DNA of 64,000 nucleotides from Lachnospiraceae bacterium (lineage in GTDB: Bacteria; Bacillota; Clostridia; Lachnospirales; Lachnospiraceae). Location of the stretch: the NCBI GenBank assembly GCA_021205755.1, contig JAJPWX010000046.1:1-64000 (forward strand), given 5' to 3'. The number at the start of each line of letters is the position of its first letter. Within the stretch, counting starts at the first letter, position 1. Under the pieces are notes generated by a model. It was given only the letters and a program-made list of their open reading frames with translations. It did no database searches and was not told the DNA's origin. A program made the translations under genes and the position numbers. Shown piece after piece: positions 44,422-54,322 of the stretch.

Positions 44422-44898
44422 TTAAGAAAACAAAACCCCGATTGCACCGAGCAGCCCATTGCTGGCGAGGCCCATAATGATTCCGGCAAGCAGAACACCA
44501 AGCATCACTGCGGTAATGGTGGATTTGAAATCCATCTTCAGGATGCTGGCGGCGAGGGTGCCGGTCCATGCGCCTGTACCCGGAAGCGGAATTCCAACGA
44601 AGAGAAGCAGGGCAACAAAAAGTCCCCTTCCGGCTTTGGCCTGCAGCTTTTGTCCGCCCTTTTCCCCCTTCTCCAGGAAAAATGTGAACAGTTTTCCGAT
44701 TAAAGGCTTATCCTGCCCCCAGATGAGAACTCTGCGCGCGAACAGATAGATAATCGGTACAGGGAGTATATTTCCAATGATCGCTACGATGTAGGTCGGG
44801 AGCGTCGGCAGCCCGAAAAGTACGCCATAGGGAATGGCTCCGCGCAGTTCAATCAGGGGGAGCATGGAAATCAGAAATACAATCAGATAACTTTTCAT
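44422..44898 (-). CDS. Small multidrug-export family membrane protein
   Basis: A 158-residue protein of the COG2426 (Sm_multidrug_ex) family with about four to five transmembrane segments: MKSYLIVFLISMLPLIELRGAIPYG at the start, VAIIGNILPVPIIYLFA near 40, VALLLFVGIPLPGTGAWTG near 95 and a final hydrophobic helix pair. The motifs ELRGAIP and PLPGTGAWTG are diagnostic. Transport activity is not proven for the family. It lies upstream of aroK on the minus strand with copy B between them. Confidence 0.85.
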   Translation of the reverse strand: MKSYLIVFLISMLPLIELRGAIPYGVLFGLPTLPTYIVAIIGNILPVPIIYLFARRVLIWGQDKPLIGKLFTFFLEKGEKGGQKLQAKAGRGLFVALLLFVGIPLPGTGAWTGTLAASILKMDFKSTITAVMLGVLLAGIIMGLASNGLLGAIGVLFS

Positions 44899-45015
44899 AG
44901 AAAACGTAATCTCCTTATATGGTATTCATTCAGTCATCGCTAAACGTGTGTCACGACTTGCGCTGTTTACTTAATATAATATATCAACAAAGGAAAGAAA
45001 ATGCAATCAGAATAT

Positions 45016-45045
45016 GAATCGGTGAAACGCTTTTGGGACATACTG
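45016..45045 (+). promoter_or_regulatory. Weak sigma-G-like promoter of the GerA-type gene
   Basis: GAATC and CATACTG lie 18 bases apart, each one base off the sigma-G patterns GnATR and CATnnTA. Supported mainly by the germination gene downstream. Confidence 0.3.
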
Positions 45046-45080
45046 GGAGTAATACAGAATGTTATAAGGAGATATCTGAC

Positions 45081-46439
45081 ATGGCAGAACCGCAGAAAAT
45101 TTACTGGAAACTCTGGCAGAATGTGGCGTGCATGAAGCATTTGCTGCCGATTGATGAAAGCTTTGATCTGGTTCAGAGAGATATCCGTCTCGGCGGAAGA
45201 GAAGCGTCGTTTTATTTTCTGGATGGCATGATGAACGATGAGGCAATGCTGAAGATTCTGGATTCCATCCTGAAAATCACACCGGAGGAGATGCCGCAGG
45301 ATGCGGAAAGTCTTACACGGAAAATTCCGTACTCAGAAGTAGATACAGTGGAGGATTTTGACCAGGCGGTACGCCTGGTGCTTTCCGGTATTACCATGCT
45401 TTTTGTGGATGGGTACGGCGAGGGCATCCAGATTGACTGCCGTTCCTATCCGGTCCGCAGCGTGGATGAGCCGGGGATGGACAAGTCTCTGCGCGGGTCG
45501 AAGGATGGTTTTGTTGAGACGGTTGTGTTTGATACCGCGCTGATTCGCAGGCGCATCCGTGATCCGAATCTGATCATGGAAATTCTGGAGGTTGGAAAAG
45601 CTTCGCGCTCCGATGTTGTACTCTGTTATATGAAAAATCTTGTTGACCCGAAGCTTCTCGAGAAGGTGCGTGCAAAAATTCAGGCGATTGAGACGCCGGA
45701 TCTGTGCATGAACCAGCAAAGCCTGGCGGAAGCGCTGATCGGCACGCGCTGGTACAATCCGTTTCCGAAATTCAAATTTACGGAGCGGCCGGACACGACA
45801 GCTGCCTGCATTATGGAAGGAAAGCTGGCGATCTTGGTGGATAACGCACCTTCGGCGATGATTTTGCCGACTTCCATATTTGATATGATCGAGGAAGCAA
45901 ACGATTATTATTTCCCAGCCTGGACTTCGCTGTACCTGAAAATTTCCCGCATCCTGATTTTGATTGTTACCGTGTTTCTGACGCCGGTTTATCTGCTTCT
46001 GATGCAGAATCCGCAGTGGGTGCCGCCGCTGTTTGATTTTATTCTGATACGGGATACAATCAATATTCCGCTGATCTGGCAGCTGTTAATCCTGGAACTG
46101 GCAATCGACGGCCTGCGTCTGGCGGCGCTGAATACTCCAAATATGCTCAGCACCCCTTTAAGCATTTTCGCCGGACTTGTGCTTGGGGAATTTGCCGTGA
46201 CCTCCGGATGGTTTAATACAGAAGTTATGCTGTATATGGCCTTTGTGGCGGTGGCAAACTATACCCAGCCGAACTTCGAGCTTGGCTACGCAGTGAAATT
46301 TATGCGGCTCATCCTGTTGGTTCTGACAGCAGTATTCGATTTGCCGGGCTTTTTTGCTGGCTGCCTGATTCTGATTTTACTCCTCTGCACAAATCAGACC
46401 CTTTCCGGGCGGAATTATCTGCATATCAGCCGGAACTGA
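45081..46439 (+). CDS. GerA-family spore germination protein (SpoVAF-like)
   Basis: A 452-residue protein of the GerA/SpoVAF family. The soluble N-terminal part (1-270) contains the signature RGSKDGFVETVVFDTALIRRR near 138-158; five hydrophobic segments follow in the C-terminal part from about residue 285. GerA subunits sense germinants in the spore inner membrane, while SpoVAF belongs to the SpoVA channel. No GerB or GerC partner is adjacent, which favours the SpoVAF type. ATG 45081 has AAGGAGATAT upstream; the ORF-track start at 45033 adds an unrelated extension. Confidence 0.88.
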   Translation: MAEPQKIYWKLWQNVACMKHLLPIDESFDLVQRDIRLGGREASFYFLDGMMNDEAMLKILDSILKITPEEMPQDAESLTRKIPYSEVDTVEDFDQAVRLVLSGITMLFVDGYGEGIQIDCRSYPVRSVDEPGMDKSLRGSKDGFVETVVFDTALIRRRIRDPNLIMEILEVGKASRSDVVLCYMKNLVDPKLLEKVRAKIQAIETPDLCMNQQSLAEALIGTRWYNPFPKFKFTERPDTTAACIMEGKLAILVDNAPSAMILPTSIFDMIEEANDYYFPAWTSLYLKISRILILIVTVFLTPVYLLLMQNPQWVPPLFDFILIRDTINIPLIWQLLILELAIDGLRLAALNTPNMLSTPLSIFAGLVLGEFAVTSGWFNTEVMLYMAFVAVANYTQPNFELGYAVKFMRLILLVLTAVFDLPGFFAGCLILILLLCTNQTLSGRNYLHISRN

Positions 46440-46599
46440 AGCTGTATCTTTTGGCGGGCATCGTTCTCCTCGCGGCCTCTGCGCGGGAGATTGAAGACGG
46501 TGCCGCACGTTGCAAGTTACGCTTGCAGGACAGGAAATACTGTAAATCTTGTTAAGGTGTGACTTGCAACTGAATTTGTGCAAAATGTCAAAAAAGTTC

Positions 46600-46628
46600 T
46601 TGAAAAAATGCGAGTTGTTGTGTATGAT
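46600..46628 (+). promoter_or_regulatory. Promoter of the PRTase-like gene
   Basis: TTGAAA and TATGAT are 17 bases apart, 34 bases before the ATG. The remainder of 46440-46599 shows no gene. Confidence 0.7.
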
Positions 46629-46661
46629 AGACCCATACTAAGATTCCAGGAGGGACTGTCT

Positions 46662-47303
46662 ATGGAAAACAGGGCAAACAGAATTGAGTCAAAGCTAAAC
46701 AAGAATGTGATTATCCGGACGATTCCGGGACATTTTGCTACGAATCACTCCCACATTAACAATTATGTGGATATGACCATTATGAAGTGCAGGAAGAGTG
46801 AAGCCGCTGCGGCAGCATCTGTGTTGGCGAGAAAGTATACGAATTCTACGTACATAGATACGATTATCTGTATGGATGGCTGCGAGGTGATCGGCGCCTA
46901 TCTGGCGGACGAGTTGACGGAATCGGGGATTATGTCTCTGAACCGCCATCAGACGATGTATGTGGTGACGCCGGAGATGAATCCGGGCGGACAGCTGATT
47001 TTCCGCGATAACATGCAGATGATGATTAAGGGAAAACACTGCATTCTCCTGCTGGCATCCGCGACAACCGGACGGACAATTGCCAGTGCGATTGACTGCA
47101 TCCATTACTATGGCGGCATCCTGGAAGGAATCTCGGCGATATTCAGCGCGAGCTCGGAAGTGGAAGGTTATGAGATCAACAGCATCTTCCACGGGGAGGA
47201 TATCGGCGATTATCAGACCTATGAGGTAGGACACTGCCCGATGTGCGCGGCAGGGCAGAAAATTGACGCGATTGTGAACAGTTTTGGGTATTCGAAGCTG
47301 TAA
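46662..47303 (+). CDS. Orotate phosphoribosyltransferase-like protein
   Basis: A 213-residue protein resembling type I phosphoribosyltransferases: a hydrophobic strand followed by a glycine/threonine loop, CILLLASATTGRTIASAIDCI, occupies the position of the PRPP loop, but the usual acidic pair (as in VDDVITTG) is replaced by Ala-Ser. Close relatives in Clostridia carry the name orotate phosphoribosyltransferase without proof. A CPMC pair lies near the C-terminus. GGAGGGA precedes ATG 46662. Catalytic activity is doubtful because of the altered loop. Confidence 0.6.
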   Translation: MENRANRIESKLNKNVIIRTIPGHFATNHSHINNYVDMTIMKCRKSEAAAAASVLARKYTNSTYIDTIICMDGCEVIGAYLADELTESGIMSLNRHQTMYVVTPEMNPGGQLIFRDNMQMMIKGKHCILLLASATTGRTIASAIDCIHYYGGILEGISAIFSASSEVEGYEINSIFHGEDIGDYQTYEVGHCPMCAAGQKIDAIVNSFGYSKL

Positions 47304-47352
47304 GAAAGTAAAGCTCTATGTTATTCAGAAAATTATTTAAGTAAATAAAAAT

Positions 47353-47393
47353 AAGAAAAGACAGTCTGAATTTGATACAGGCTGTCTTTTCTT
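47353..47393. terminator. Bidirectional terminator between the PRTase-like gene and the activase gene
   Basis: AAGAAAAGACAG and CTGTCTTTTCTT form a 12-bp stem, with three further inner pairs. T-rich sequence exists on both sides, suiting two convergent genes. Confidence 0.75.
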
Positions 47394-47402
47394 AATGCCT
47401 AA

Positions 47403-50400
47403 TTATCTTTCCGCCGCTTCTTTTTTCAGATTCTTCTGAGCGGTGGAGAGCATCAGCTTGATGCGGTTGAGCTGGTTGACCTCGCTGGCGCCCGGATCGT
47501 AGTCGATGGCTACGATGTTGGACATCGGATACTGGCGGCGCAACTCTTTGATGACGCCCTTGCCGACTACATGGTTCGGCAGACAGGCGAACGGCTGCGT
47601 GCAGACGATGTTGTTGACACCGGAATGGATCAGCTCCAGCATCTCGCCGGTCAGGAACCAGCCCTCACCGGTCTGGTTGCCGAGGGAGACGATATCCTTT
47701 GCCATCTCGCCGAGCTCGTTGATCTTTGAGGGCGGGTCAAAATGGACACTCTTGCGTAGCTCGTCGCCTGCAGCGGCACGCAGCTTTTCAAGAAAAGCAA
47801 TGCCGAGGTTCGCGAAAGTGGCCGTACTCTTTTTCGTCCCTAGGTTCTGGCTCTTGAAGTTCTGGTTGTAGAAGCAGTAGAGGAAAAAGTCCATCAGGTC
47901 CGGCACGACCGCCTGTGCGCCTTCTTTTTCGAGCAATTCCACGAGGTAATTGTTGGCGGCCGGCATGAATTTCACCAGAATTTCGCCTACTACGCCGACC
48001 TTTGGCTTTACCTCGTCGGTGATCGGAAGATTGTCAAAGTCGCGGATGATTTCGCGACACAGTTTTTTGTATTCCAGGTAGGAAGGATTGCCGGAGACAA
48101 ATTCACAGCAGCGATCCTCCCATTTTTTGAACAGCGCATTTGCTGAACCCGGTTCCTTTTCGTAGGGGCGCATCCGGTACAGGCAGCGCATGAAAATATC
48201 ACCGAACTCGAGCGCGAACAAGGCACGCTTAAGCAGGGAATAGCTCAGTGTGAAGCCAGGGTTCCCTTCCAGACCGCTCAGATTCAGGGAGATCACCGGG
48301 ATCTGCTGCATACCCGCTTTTTCCAGCGCGCGGCGGATGAAGCCGACGTAGTTCGAGGCACGGCAGCCGCCGCCGGTCTGTGTCATGATGACAGCTGTGT
48401 GATCCAGATCGTATTTGCCGGAGAGCAGCGCTTCCATGATCTGGCCAACCACCATCAGGGACGGATAGCAGGCGTCGTTGTTGACGTAGCGCAGTCCCAT
48501 GTCAATTGCGTGGCGGTTGTCGTTCGGAAGCACTTCCAGATGGTAGCCGGAGGCGTTCATCGCGGCGGAAATCACCCGGAAATGGATCGGCGACATCTGC
48601 GGACACAGAATCGTATAATCCTTGCGCATTTCTTTTGTGAACTGGACACGCTCGATGTTCGCCGGGACAATCTGGCGCGGCTCATCCCCCCGCTCTTTGC
48701 GCACGCGGATGGCGGAGAGCAGGGAGCGGACGCGGATGCGGGCGGCGCCCAGGTTGTTGACCTCATCGATTTTCAGGCAGGTATAGATTTTGCCGGAGCG
48801 GGAGAGGATGTCGTTTACCTCATCGGTGGTGACGGCGTCCAGACCGCAGCCGAAGGAATTCAGCTGAATCAGGTCCAGATCTTCCCTGGTTTTTACAAAG
48901 TTCGCCGCACCGTAGAGACGGCTGTGGTACATCCACTGGTCCAGCACCTGCAGCGGCCGCTCGACCGGGTTCAGGTTGGAGACGGAATCCTCAGTCAGCA
49001 CTGCGACACCGTAGGAATTGATCAGCTCTGGGATGCCGTGGTTGATCTCCGAGTCAATATGGTAGGGACGACCCGCGAGCACAATGCCGTGGCGTCCGGT
49101 CTCTTCGAGGTATTTCAGCGTCTCCTGTCCTTTATCGTACATTGCCTGGCGTGTTTTGGCCATTTCCTCCCAGCCGGCCTTTGCCGCGGCGGTCACCTCA
49201 GTGGCCGGGATATCCGGGAAGACTTCTTTCAGGCGTTTTGTCACCGTATCCAGATTTGTGAAAGCGATGAACGGGTTTTCGAAACGCACATGCTCCGAAC
49301 GCAGGCTTTCTACGTTATTTTTAATATTCTCCGCGTAGGAGGTGACGATCGGGCAGTTGTAATGGTTCGGCGCGTCCTCAAACTCTGTGCGTTCGTAAGG
49401 AATGCACGGATAGAAGATGTATTTGATGCCTTTTTTGATCAGCCATTCAATATGCCCGTGTGCGAGCTTTGCTGGATAGCACTCGGACTCGCTCGGGATG
49501 GACTCGATGCCCAGCTCGTAGATCTTGCGTGTCGAGGGCGGCGAGAGGATGACCCGGTATTTCAGCTCCGTGAAAAAGCGGAACCAGAACGGGTAATTTT
49601 CATACATATTCAGCACACGCGGGATGCCGACGATACCGCGCTCGGCTTCATCCTCCGGAAGCGGCTCGTAGGAAAAGAGCAGCTTGTTCTTATATTCAAA
49701 TAAATTCGGCACATGATCCTTGTTGCGCTCCTTGCCGATGCCGCGCTCACAGCGGTTGCCGCTGATAAACTGGCGGCCGCCGGAGAAACGGTTGATTGTC
49801 AGACGGCACTGGTTCGTACAGCCTTTGCATTTCGCCGAGGAGGTCGTGTACTCCAGCGCATTGATGCGCTCAATGGAGAGCATCGTGGATTTAGGAAATG
49901 CAGGAGTTTGTGAGGCGGCTGCTTCTGCATCCGCCGCATCGGATTCGGACCAGGTCGGACAGGTGGTCTGTGCGTCGGCAATGCGTTTTGCTTTTTCATA
50001 TTTCGCCACTTCTGCCTGATAGCGTTCACGCGCCACAAGCGCTGCGCCGAACGCACCCATGATCCCGGCGATGTCCGGGCGGATGGCTTCACAGTTTGCG
50101 ATGCGCTCAAAGCTGCGCAGCACGCCGTCATTGTAGAACGTGCCGCCCTGTACGACGATATGATGCCCAAGCTGGGAGGCGTCGGATACCTTGATTACCT
50201 TATATAATGCGTTTTTAATAACCGAGTAAGCCAGGCCGGCGGAGATGTCGGAAACTTCCGCGCCCTCTTTCTGTGCCTGCTTTACCTTGGAATTCATGAA
50301 AACGGTGCAGCGCGTTCCCAGATCAATGGGATGCTTTGCGAACAGTGCGGCCTTTGCAAAATCCTGCACCGAATAATTCAGAGACTTAGCGAATGTCTCG

Positions 50401-51899
50401 ATGAAAGAGCCGCAGCCGGAGGAGCAGGCTTCGTTCAGCTGCACACTGTCCACGGTACCATTTTTAATTTTAATGCACTTCATGTCCTGACCGCCGATGT
50501 CGAGGATACAGTCAACCTCCGGGTCAAAGAAGGATGCGGCGTAATAGTGCGACACCGTCTCCACTTCACCCTCATCGAGCAGCAGGGCGGATTTAATCAG
50601 CGCTTCCCCGTAGCCGGTCGAGCAGGACCAGGCGATATGCGCGTCCGCAGGAAGCAGAGAATAGATCTCCTGCACGGCCTGGATGGTCGTGCGCAGCGGA
50701 CTGCCGTTGTTATTGCTGTAAAACGAATACAAAAGTGTGCCGTCCTCGCTGACGAGGGCCGCTTTTGTCGTGGTGGAACCGGCGTCAATGCCCAGGAAGC
50801 AGTTGCCGCTGTAGGCGGAGAGATCACCGGTCTTTACCTTGTGATGGCTCTGCCGTTCAATGAAATCGTCGTAATCCTGCTGGGTGGCGAAAAGCGGCTC
50901 CATGCGGGCAACCTCAAATTCCATGTGGATGTTGCCGGACAGCCGGTGAATCAGCGCCCCGAAAGTTGTCACTTCCCCAGTATGATCCGTATGTGTATCT
51001 ACAGAAGCTTCGCTTCGGCCGCAGCTTTCACAGCTGCAGTCCTCACAGCCGTCCTCCATGACGGTAGAATGGAACTGATATTTTTCAGAAAGCTTCTCCA
51101 CATTCGCGTTCAGCGCAGATCCAATCGCCGCGAACAGGTGGGAATTCTCCGGTGTGATCGCGTGTTCTTCATCCAGCTTCAATGTGCGGATAAATGCCTC
51201 GCGCAGCTCGGAGAGGAAATGCAGCGGGCCTCCCAGGAATGTGATGTGTCCCCGGATCGGCTTGCCGCAGGCCAGGCCGCTGATGGTCTGGTTGACAACC
51301 GCCTGAAAAATCGAGGCCGACAGATCTTCCTTGGTCGCTCCGTCGTTAATCAGCGGCTGAATATCGGATTTCGCAAACACGCCGCAGCGCGCCGCAATCG
51401 TATACAGGGAAGAATAGTTCTTCGCGTACTCATTCAGCCCTGCGGCGTCTGTCTGCAGCAGGGAAGCCATCTGGTCAATGAACGAGCCGGTGCCGCCTGC
51501 GCAGACACCGTTCATACGCTGCTCCACATTGCCTCCTTCAAAATAGACAATTTTTGCGTCCTCGCCGCCAAGCTCGATTGCTACGTCTGTCTGCGGCACA
51601 TAGTGCTGCAGCGCAGTCGCGACCGCGATCACCTCCTGCACGAACGGTACCTGCAGGTGATTCGCCAGCGAGAGCCCGCCGGAGCCCGTGATGACCGGAG
51701 CTACCGTCAGGTCGCCGAGCTTTTCGGAGGCTTCCTGCAAAAGCGCAGAAAGTGTCTCCTGTATGTTGGCGTAATGCCGTCTGTAATCAGAAAATAATAA
51801 CTCTTTCTCCGGACTAAGTACCGCCACCTTGACTGTAGTGGAACCGATATCAATCCCGAGCGTATGTAAAAGAATGGTGGAATCGTTTGCCATAAACAT
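47403..51899 (-). CDS. Fused acyl-CoA dehydratase activase / HgdB-like protein
   Basis: A 1498-residue protein, the largest in the window. It has two BadF/BcrA-type ATPase modules: residues 10-265 ([15 protein letters not shown], cluster cysteines in [10 protein letters not shown] and [11 protein letters not shown]) and about 365-625 ([15 protein letters not shown], cysteines in [10 protein letters not shown] and [11 protein letters not shown]). A cysteine-rich linker [10 protein letters not shown] lies near 287 and CKGCTNQC near 690. DUF2229-type and HgdB-like dehydratase-component regions follow (about 725-960 and 1050-1480). HgdC-type activases drive ATP-dependent electron transfer to 2-hydroxyacyl-CoA dehydratases; substrate of this fusion is unknown. 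The GGAGGG site is 15 bases from the ATG, with a small hairpin between. Confidence 0.88.
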   Translation of the reverse strand: MFMANDSTILLHTLGIDIGSTTVKVAVLSPEKELLFSDYRRHYANIQETLSALLQEASEKLGDLTVAPVITGSGGLSLANHLQVPFVQEVIAVATALQHYVPQTDVAIELGGEDAKIVYFEGGNVEQRMNGVCAGGTGSFIDQMASLLQTDAAGLNEYAKNYSSLYTIAARCGVFAKSDIQPLINDGATKEDLSASIFQAVVNQTISGLACGKPIRGHITFLGGPLHFLSELREAFIRTLKLDEEHAITPENSHLFAAIGSALNANVEKLSEKYQFHSTVMEDGCEDCSCESCGRSEASVDTHTDHTGEVTTFGALIHRLSGNIHMEFEVARMEPLFATQQDYDDFIERQSHHKVKTGDLSAYSGNCFLGIDAGSTTTKAALVSEDGTLLYSFYSNNNGSPLRTTIQAVQEIYSLLPADAHIAWSCSTGYGEALIKSALLLDEGEVETVSHYYAASFFDPEVDCILDIGGQDMKCIKIKNGTVDSVQLNEACSSGCGSFIETFAKSLNYSVQDFAKAALFAKHPIDLGTRCTVFMNSKVKQAQKEGAEVSDISAGLAYSVIKNALYKVIKVSDASQLGHHIVVQGGTFYNDGVLRSFERIANCEAIRPDIAGIMGAFGAALVARERYQAEVAKYEKAKRIADAQTTCPTWSESDAADAEAAASQTPAFPKSTMLSIERINALEYTTSSAKCKGCTNQCRLTINRFSGGRQFISGNRCERGIGKERNKDHVPNLFEYKNKLLFSYEPLPEDEAERGIVGIPRVLNMYENYPFWFRFFTELKYRVILSPPSTRKIYELGIESIPSESECYPAKLAHGHIEWLIKKGIKYIFYPCIPYERTEFEDAPNHYNCPIVTSYAENIKNNVESLRSEHVRFENPFIAFTNLDTVTKRLKEVFPDIPATEVTAAAKAGWEEMAKTRQAMYDKGQETLKYLEETGRHGIVLAGRPYHIDSEINHGIPELINSYGVAVLTEDSVSNLNPVERPLQVLDQWMYHSRLYGAANFVKTREDLDLIQLNSFGCGLDAVTTDEVNDILSRSGKIYTCLKIDEVNNLGAARIRVRSLLSAIRVRKERGDEPRQIVPANIERVQFTKEMRKDYTILCPQMSPIHFRVISAAMNASGYHLEVLPNDNRHAIDMGLRYVNNDACYPSLMVVGQIMEALLSGKYDLDHTAVIMTQTGGGCRASNYVGFIRRALEKAGMQQIPVISLNLSGLEGNPGFTLSYSLLKRALFALEFGDIFMRCLYRMRPYEKEPGSANALFKKWEDRCCEFVSGNPSYLEYKKLCREIIRDFDNLPITDEVKPKVGVVGEILVKFMPAANNYLVELLEKEGAQAVVPDLMDFFLYCFYNQNFKSQNLGTKKSTATFANLGIAFLEKLRAAAGDELRKSVHFDPPSKINELGEMAKDIVSLGNQTGEGWFLTGEMLELIHSGVNNIVCTQPFACLPNHVVGKGVIKELRRQYPMSNIVAIDYDPGASEVNQLNRIKLMLSTAQKNLKKEAAER

Positions 51900-51960
51900 T
51901 GCGGATATGCCGCACCCTCCTTTGTATCTTTTGCGCTGAAGTTTTATTCAAGCATTCCGT

Positions 51961-51989
51961 ATTATAGTACAAACCTTTGAAAATAGCAA
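51961..51989 (-). promoter_or_regulatory. Promoter of the activase gene
   Basis: On the minus strand TTGCTA and a perfect TATAAT are 17 bases apart, about 60 bases before the ATG. Confidence 0.7.
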
Positions 51990-52012
51990 ATACTACATTT
52001 CACCATTCCGAA

Positions 52013-52040
52013 AAAGTCAATCATAAAATTGATTGACTTT
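52013..52040. promoter_or_regulatory. Perfect 11-bp inverted repeat, candidate operator
   Basis: AAAGTCAATCA and TGATTGACTTT flank TAAAAT in the divergent region between the activase gene and tgt. The right arm contains the TTGACT -35 box of the tgt promoter. Confidence 0.55.
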
Positions 52041-52061
52041 GCGAATCAGGAATATTATGAT
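52033..52061 (+). promoter_or_regulatory. Sigma-A promoter of tgt
   Basis: TTGACT and TATGAT are 17 bases apart, about 50 bases before the tgt start codon. Confidence 0.75.
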
Positions 52062-52110
52062 ACAAAGGATTTTGAAAACACGGGCGATGTTCCGTTCTGG
52101 GAGATATGGA

Positions 52111-53247
52111 ATGTATAAAATTATAAAAAGAGATCACCTTGCGAAGAGGGCAGTTTTTGAGACCGTGCACGGGACGGTGCAGACACCCGTATTTATGAAT
52201 GTGGGGACAGTTGCGGCCATCAAGGGCGCGGTGGCGACGACCGATCTGTATGAGATCGGCACACAGATTGAATTATCCAATACGTATCATCTGCATGTGC
52301 GTCCGGGAGATGAGGTTATAAAAAAGCTGGGCGGCCTGCACCGTTTCATGAACTGGGAGCGGCCGATTCTCACGGACTCAGGCGGATTTCAGGTGTTTTC
52401 CCTTGCCAGTCTCCGCAAAATAAAAGAGGAGGGCGTTACCTTCCAGTCGCACATCGACGGGCATAAGATTTTTATGGGACCGGAGCAGAGCATGCAGATT
52501 CAGTCTAATCTCGGTTCGACGATCGCGATGGCGTTTGATGAGTGTCCGTCAAGTGTAGCAGACCGTAGCTATGTGCAGGCTTCTGTTGACCGCACAGCGC
52601 GCTGGCTGGTACGCTGTAAGGATGAGATGCAGCGGCTGAACGCTTTGCCGGATACCATTAATCCGCACCAGCTGCTGTTTGGTATCAATCAGGGTGCGAT
52701 CTATGAGGATATTCGCATTGAGCACGCGAAGCGCATCTCGGAGCTGGAGCTGGACGGTTATGCGATCGGAGGTCTGGCGGTCGGAGAATCGCACGAGCAG
52801 ATGTACCATATACTGGATGAGGTCGTACCTTATCTGCCGCAGGACAAGCCGACGTATCTGATGGGGGTAGGGACGCCTGTGAATATCCTGGAAGGCGTCG
52901 CGCGCGGCGTAGATTTTTTTGACTGTGTCTATCCGAGCCGGAACGGACGTCATGGTCATGTTTATACCAAAAACGGCAAATTAAACCTGTTTAACGCGAA
53001 ATATGAACTGGATTCACGCCCCATCGAGGAGGGTTGCGGCTGCCCTGCCTGCCGCCACTACAGCCGTGCTTATATCCGCCATCTGCTGAAAGCGAAAGAA
53101 ATGCTTGGAATGCGGCTTTGCGTATTGCATAATCTTTACCATTATAATCACTTGATGGAGGAGATTCGCGAAGCGATTGAGCAGGAGCGTTATGAGGTCT
53201 TCAAAAAGGAAAAAATCGATCGTTACTCACAGGGAGCAGACGCCTGA
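52111..53247 (+). CDS. tgt: tRNA-guanine transglycosylase
   Basis: Tgt exchanges guanine 34 of tRNA-Asp, Asn, His and Tyr for the queuine precursor preQ1. The 378-residue TIM-barrel protein has the nucleophile region LTDSGGFQVFSLASLRK near residue 88, GGLAVGE near 228, DCVYPSRNGRHG near 263, and the zinc site CGCPACRHYSRAYIRHL near 303. The start ATG 52111 (MYKIIKRDH) has GGGAGA upstream. The gene for QueA is not in the window. yajC follows 600 bases downstream, with one small gene in between. Confidence 0.95.
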   Translation: MYKIIKRDHLAKRAVFETVHGTVQTPVFMNVGTVAAIKGAVATTDLYEIGTQIELSNTYHLHVRPGDEVIKKLGGLHRFMNWERPILTDSGGFQVFSLASLRKIKEEGVTFQSHIDGHKIFMGPEQSMQIQSNLGSTIAMAFDECPSSVADRSYVQASVDRTARWLVRCKDEMQRLNALPDTINPHQLLFGINQGAIYEDIRIEHAKRISELELDGYAIGGLAVGESHEQMYHILDEVVPYLPQDKPTYLMGVGTPVNILEGVARGVDFFDCVYPSRNGRHGHVYTKNGKLNLFNAKYELDSRPIEEGCGCPACRHYSRAYIRHLLKAKEMLGMRLCVLHNLYHYNHLMEEIREAIEQERYEVFKKEKIDRYSQGADA

Positions 53248-53288
53248 GAACCATACATTTCCATATATGCATGCCAAACAAATGTTCC

Positions 53289-53316
53289 TCACCCATTTTC
53301 AATCCGAAATGGGTGA
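53289..53316. other. Ten-base-pair hairpin after tgt
   Basis: TCACCCATTT and AAATGGGTGA pair around an 8-base loop. Only a weak T content follows, so it may be a terminator without a T-tract. Confidence 0.45.
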
Positions 53317-53338
53317 TGTCAGGCAAGAAAAAGCATGA

Positions 53339-53344
53339 TATAAT
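53339..53344 (+). promoter_or_regulatory. -10 box of the Cys-rich gene promoter
   Basis: A perfect TATAAT lies 63 bases before the start codon; the -35 (ATGTCA at 17-base spacing) is poor. Confidence 0.45.
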
Positions 53345-53406
53345 CACGGCAGGTAAAAAAAACGATGTGACGGCTATGCCTGACAGGAAAGAAGAAGGAG
53401 GTGCAG

Positions 53407-53712
53407 ATGGAAAAGAAATTACGACACTATGAATTCGAAGGCGCGGTATTTGATATACCGATGTACTACGATCAGCTGGCAGACATGTATATTGAAGAAT
53501 ACCGGAATTTTTATGAAAATCCTGCCTGGACGAAAGACGGACATCCGATCATGGGTTCCGTGGAGGAGGCCTGCCTCTGCGGGGAATGGGACAAACCGGA
53601 GCGATGCAATACCTGTGGTTCCTGCCGTTTCTTTCAATTACTCGCTCCGCATACCCTGATCGGGGTGTGCAGGCAAAAAAACGGCTTTGGGCGAATAAAA
53701 AATAGTGGCTGA
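53407..53712 (+). CDS. Small cysteine-rich protein between tgt and yajC
   Basis: A 101-residue protein whose C-terminal half holds six cysteines (EEACLCGEWDKPERCNTCGSC and GVCRQ). The spacing suggests a metal or Fe-S site, or a zinc ribbon. I do not recognise the family. AGGAGG lies seven bases before ATG 53407, and the frame is well defined by its neighbours. Confidence 0.6.
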   Translation: MEKKLRHYEFEGAVFDIPMYYDQLADMYIEEYRNFYENPAWTKDGHPIMGSVEEACLCGEWDKPERCNTCGSCRFFQLLAPHTLIGVCRQKNGFGRIKNSG

Positions 53713-53852
53713 AGCAAAAAAAGACTTGATTCGTGGAGATGGATTGTGTATTATGGTATGCAGTCAGCCGAAACATCTCGCCTGAAATGCGCCAGGGGCG
53801 AGTTTCGGAAAGATGTTGCGGCGAAATACGAGAGAATCAGGAGGCTCATGAG

Positions 53853-54167
53853 ATGTTGAACTTATTAACAGATTCCACCACATCGACTGGCAGCAGTATG
53901 ATCGTGCTGATTATTTACATTGTGGTGATTGGTGTTGCGATGTATTTTTTTGCGGTTCGTCCGCAGAAAAAGGAGCAGAAGCGGATGCAGGCGTTGATTA
54001 ATTCCGTGGAAGTCGGGGACACCGTTGTCACGACGAGCGGCTTTTACGGAGTGGTGATTGACCTGACAGATGAGGATTGCATTGTAGAGTTCGGGAGCAA
54101 TAAAAACTGCCGGATTCCGATGAAGAAGTCGGCGATTGCGGATGTGGAGAAAGCCGGACAGGCATAA
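53853..54167 (+). CDS. yajC: Preprotein translocase subunit YajC
   Basis: A 104-residue accessory subunit of the Sec translocase. A single transmembrane helix (MIVLIIYIVVIGVAMYFFAV) spans about residues 16-36, followed by the family motif RPQKKEQKRMQALINSVEVGD and a small cytoplasmic beta domain. YajC following tgt is conserved in many bacteria. No secD or secF follows here. Start at ATG 53853. Confidence 0.92.
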   Translation: MLNLLTDSTTSTGSSMIVLIIYIVVIGVAMYFFAVRPQKKEQKRMQALINSVEVGDTVVTTSGFYGVVIDLTDEDCIVEFGSNKNCRIPMKKSAIADVEKAGQA

Positions 54168-54246
54168 GGATTGTGTATGGAGTACCGGGAAGGTACGGAT
54201 AAGCGCTATGCGTCAGACTGGCTGCATGGCGTTTTTATCATATGGA

Positions 54247-54322
54247 GTAACAGTTCAGAACAGCATCGACCGGAGCGAAACGGAGATGTGCAGGTTTACC
54301 TGCTAAAGGCTGTATTTTCTTC
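54247..54322 (+). repeat. Structured inverted-repeat element, copy C, truncated (upstream of leuB)
   Basis: The exact 19-base end GTAACAGTTCAGAACAGCA is at 54247-54265. It is followed by CGACCGGAGCGAAACGGAGATG, which resembles part of the expanded second stem of copy A, and then by TGTGCAGGTTTACCTGCTAAAGG with CTGTATTTTCTT, shared with A and B. The right terminal repeat is missing. It ends 27 bases before the leuB start. Confidence 0.75.

Noticed and set aside
46662-47303. Calling this gene pyrE
   Set aside because: The PRPP-binding acidic pair is missing and no pyrimidine genes are adjacent, so the symbol would overstate the evidence.
48399-51797. Long plus-strand ORFs (434 and 488 codons) opposite the activase gene
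   Set aside because: They are antisense shadows of a protein with clear ATPase motifs; no promoter or start signal is seen.
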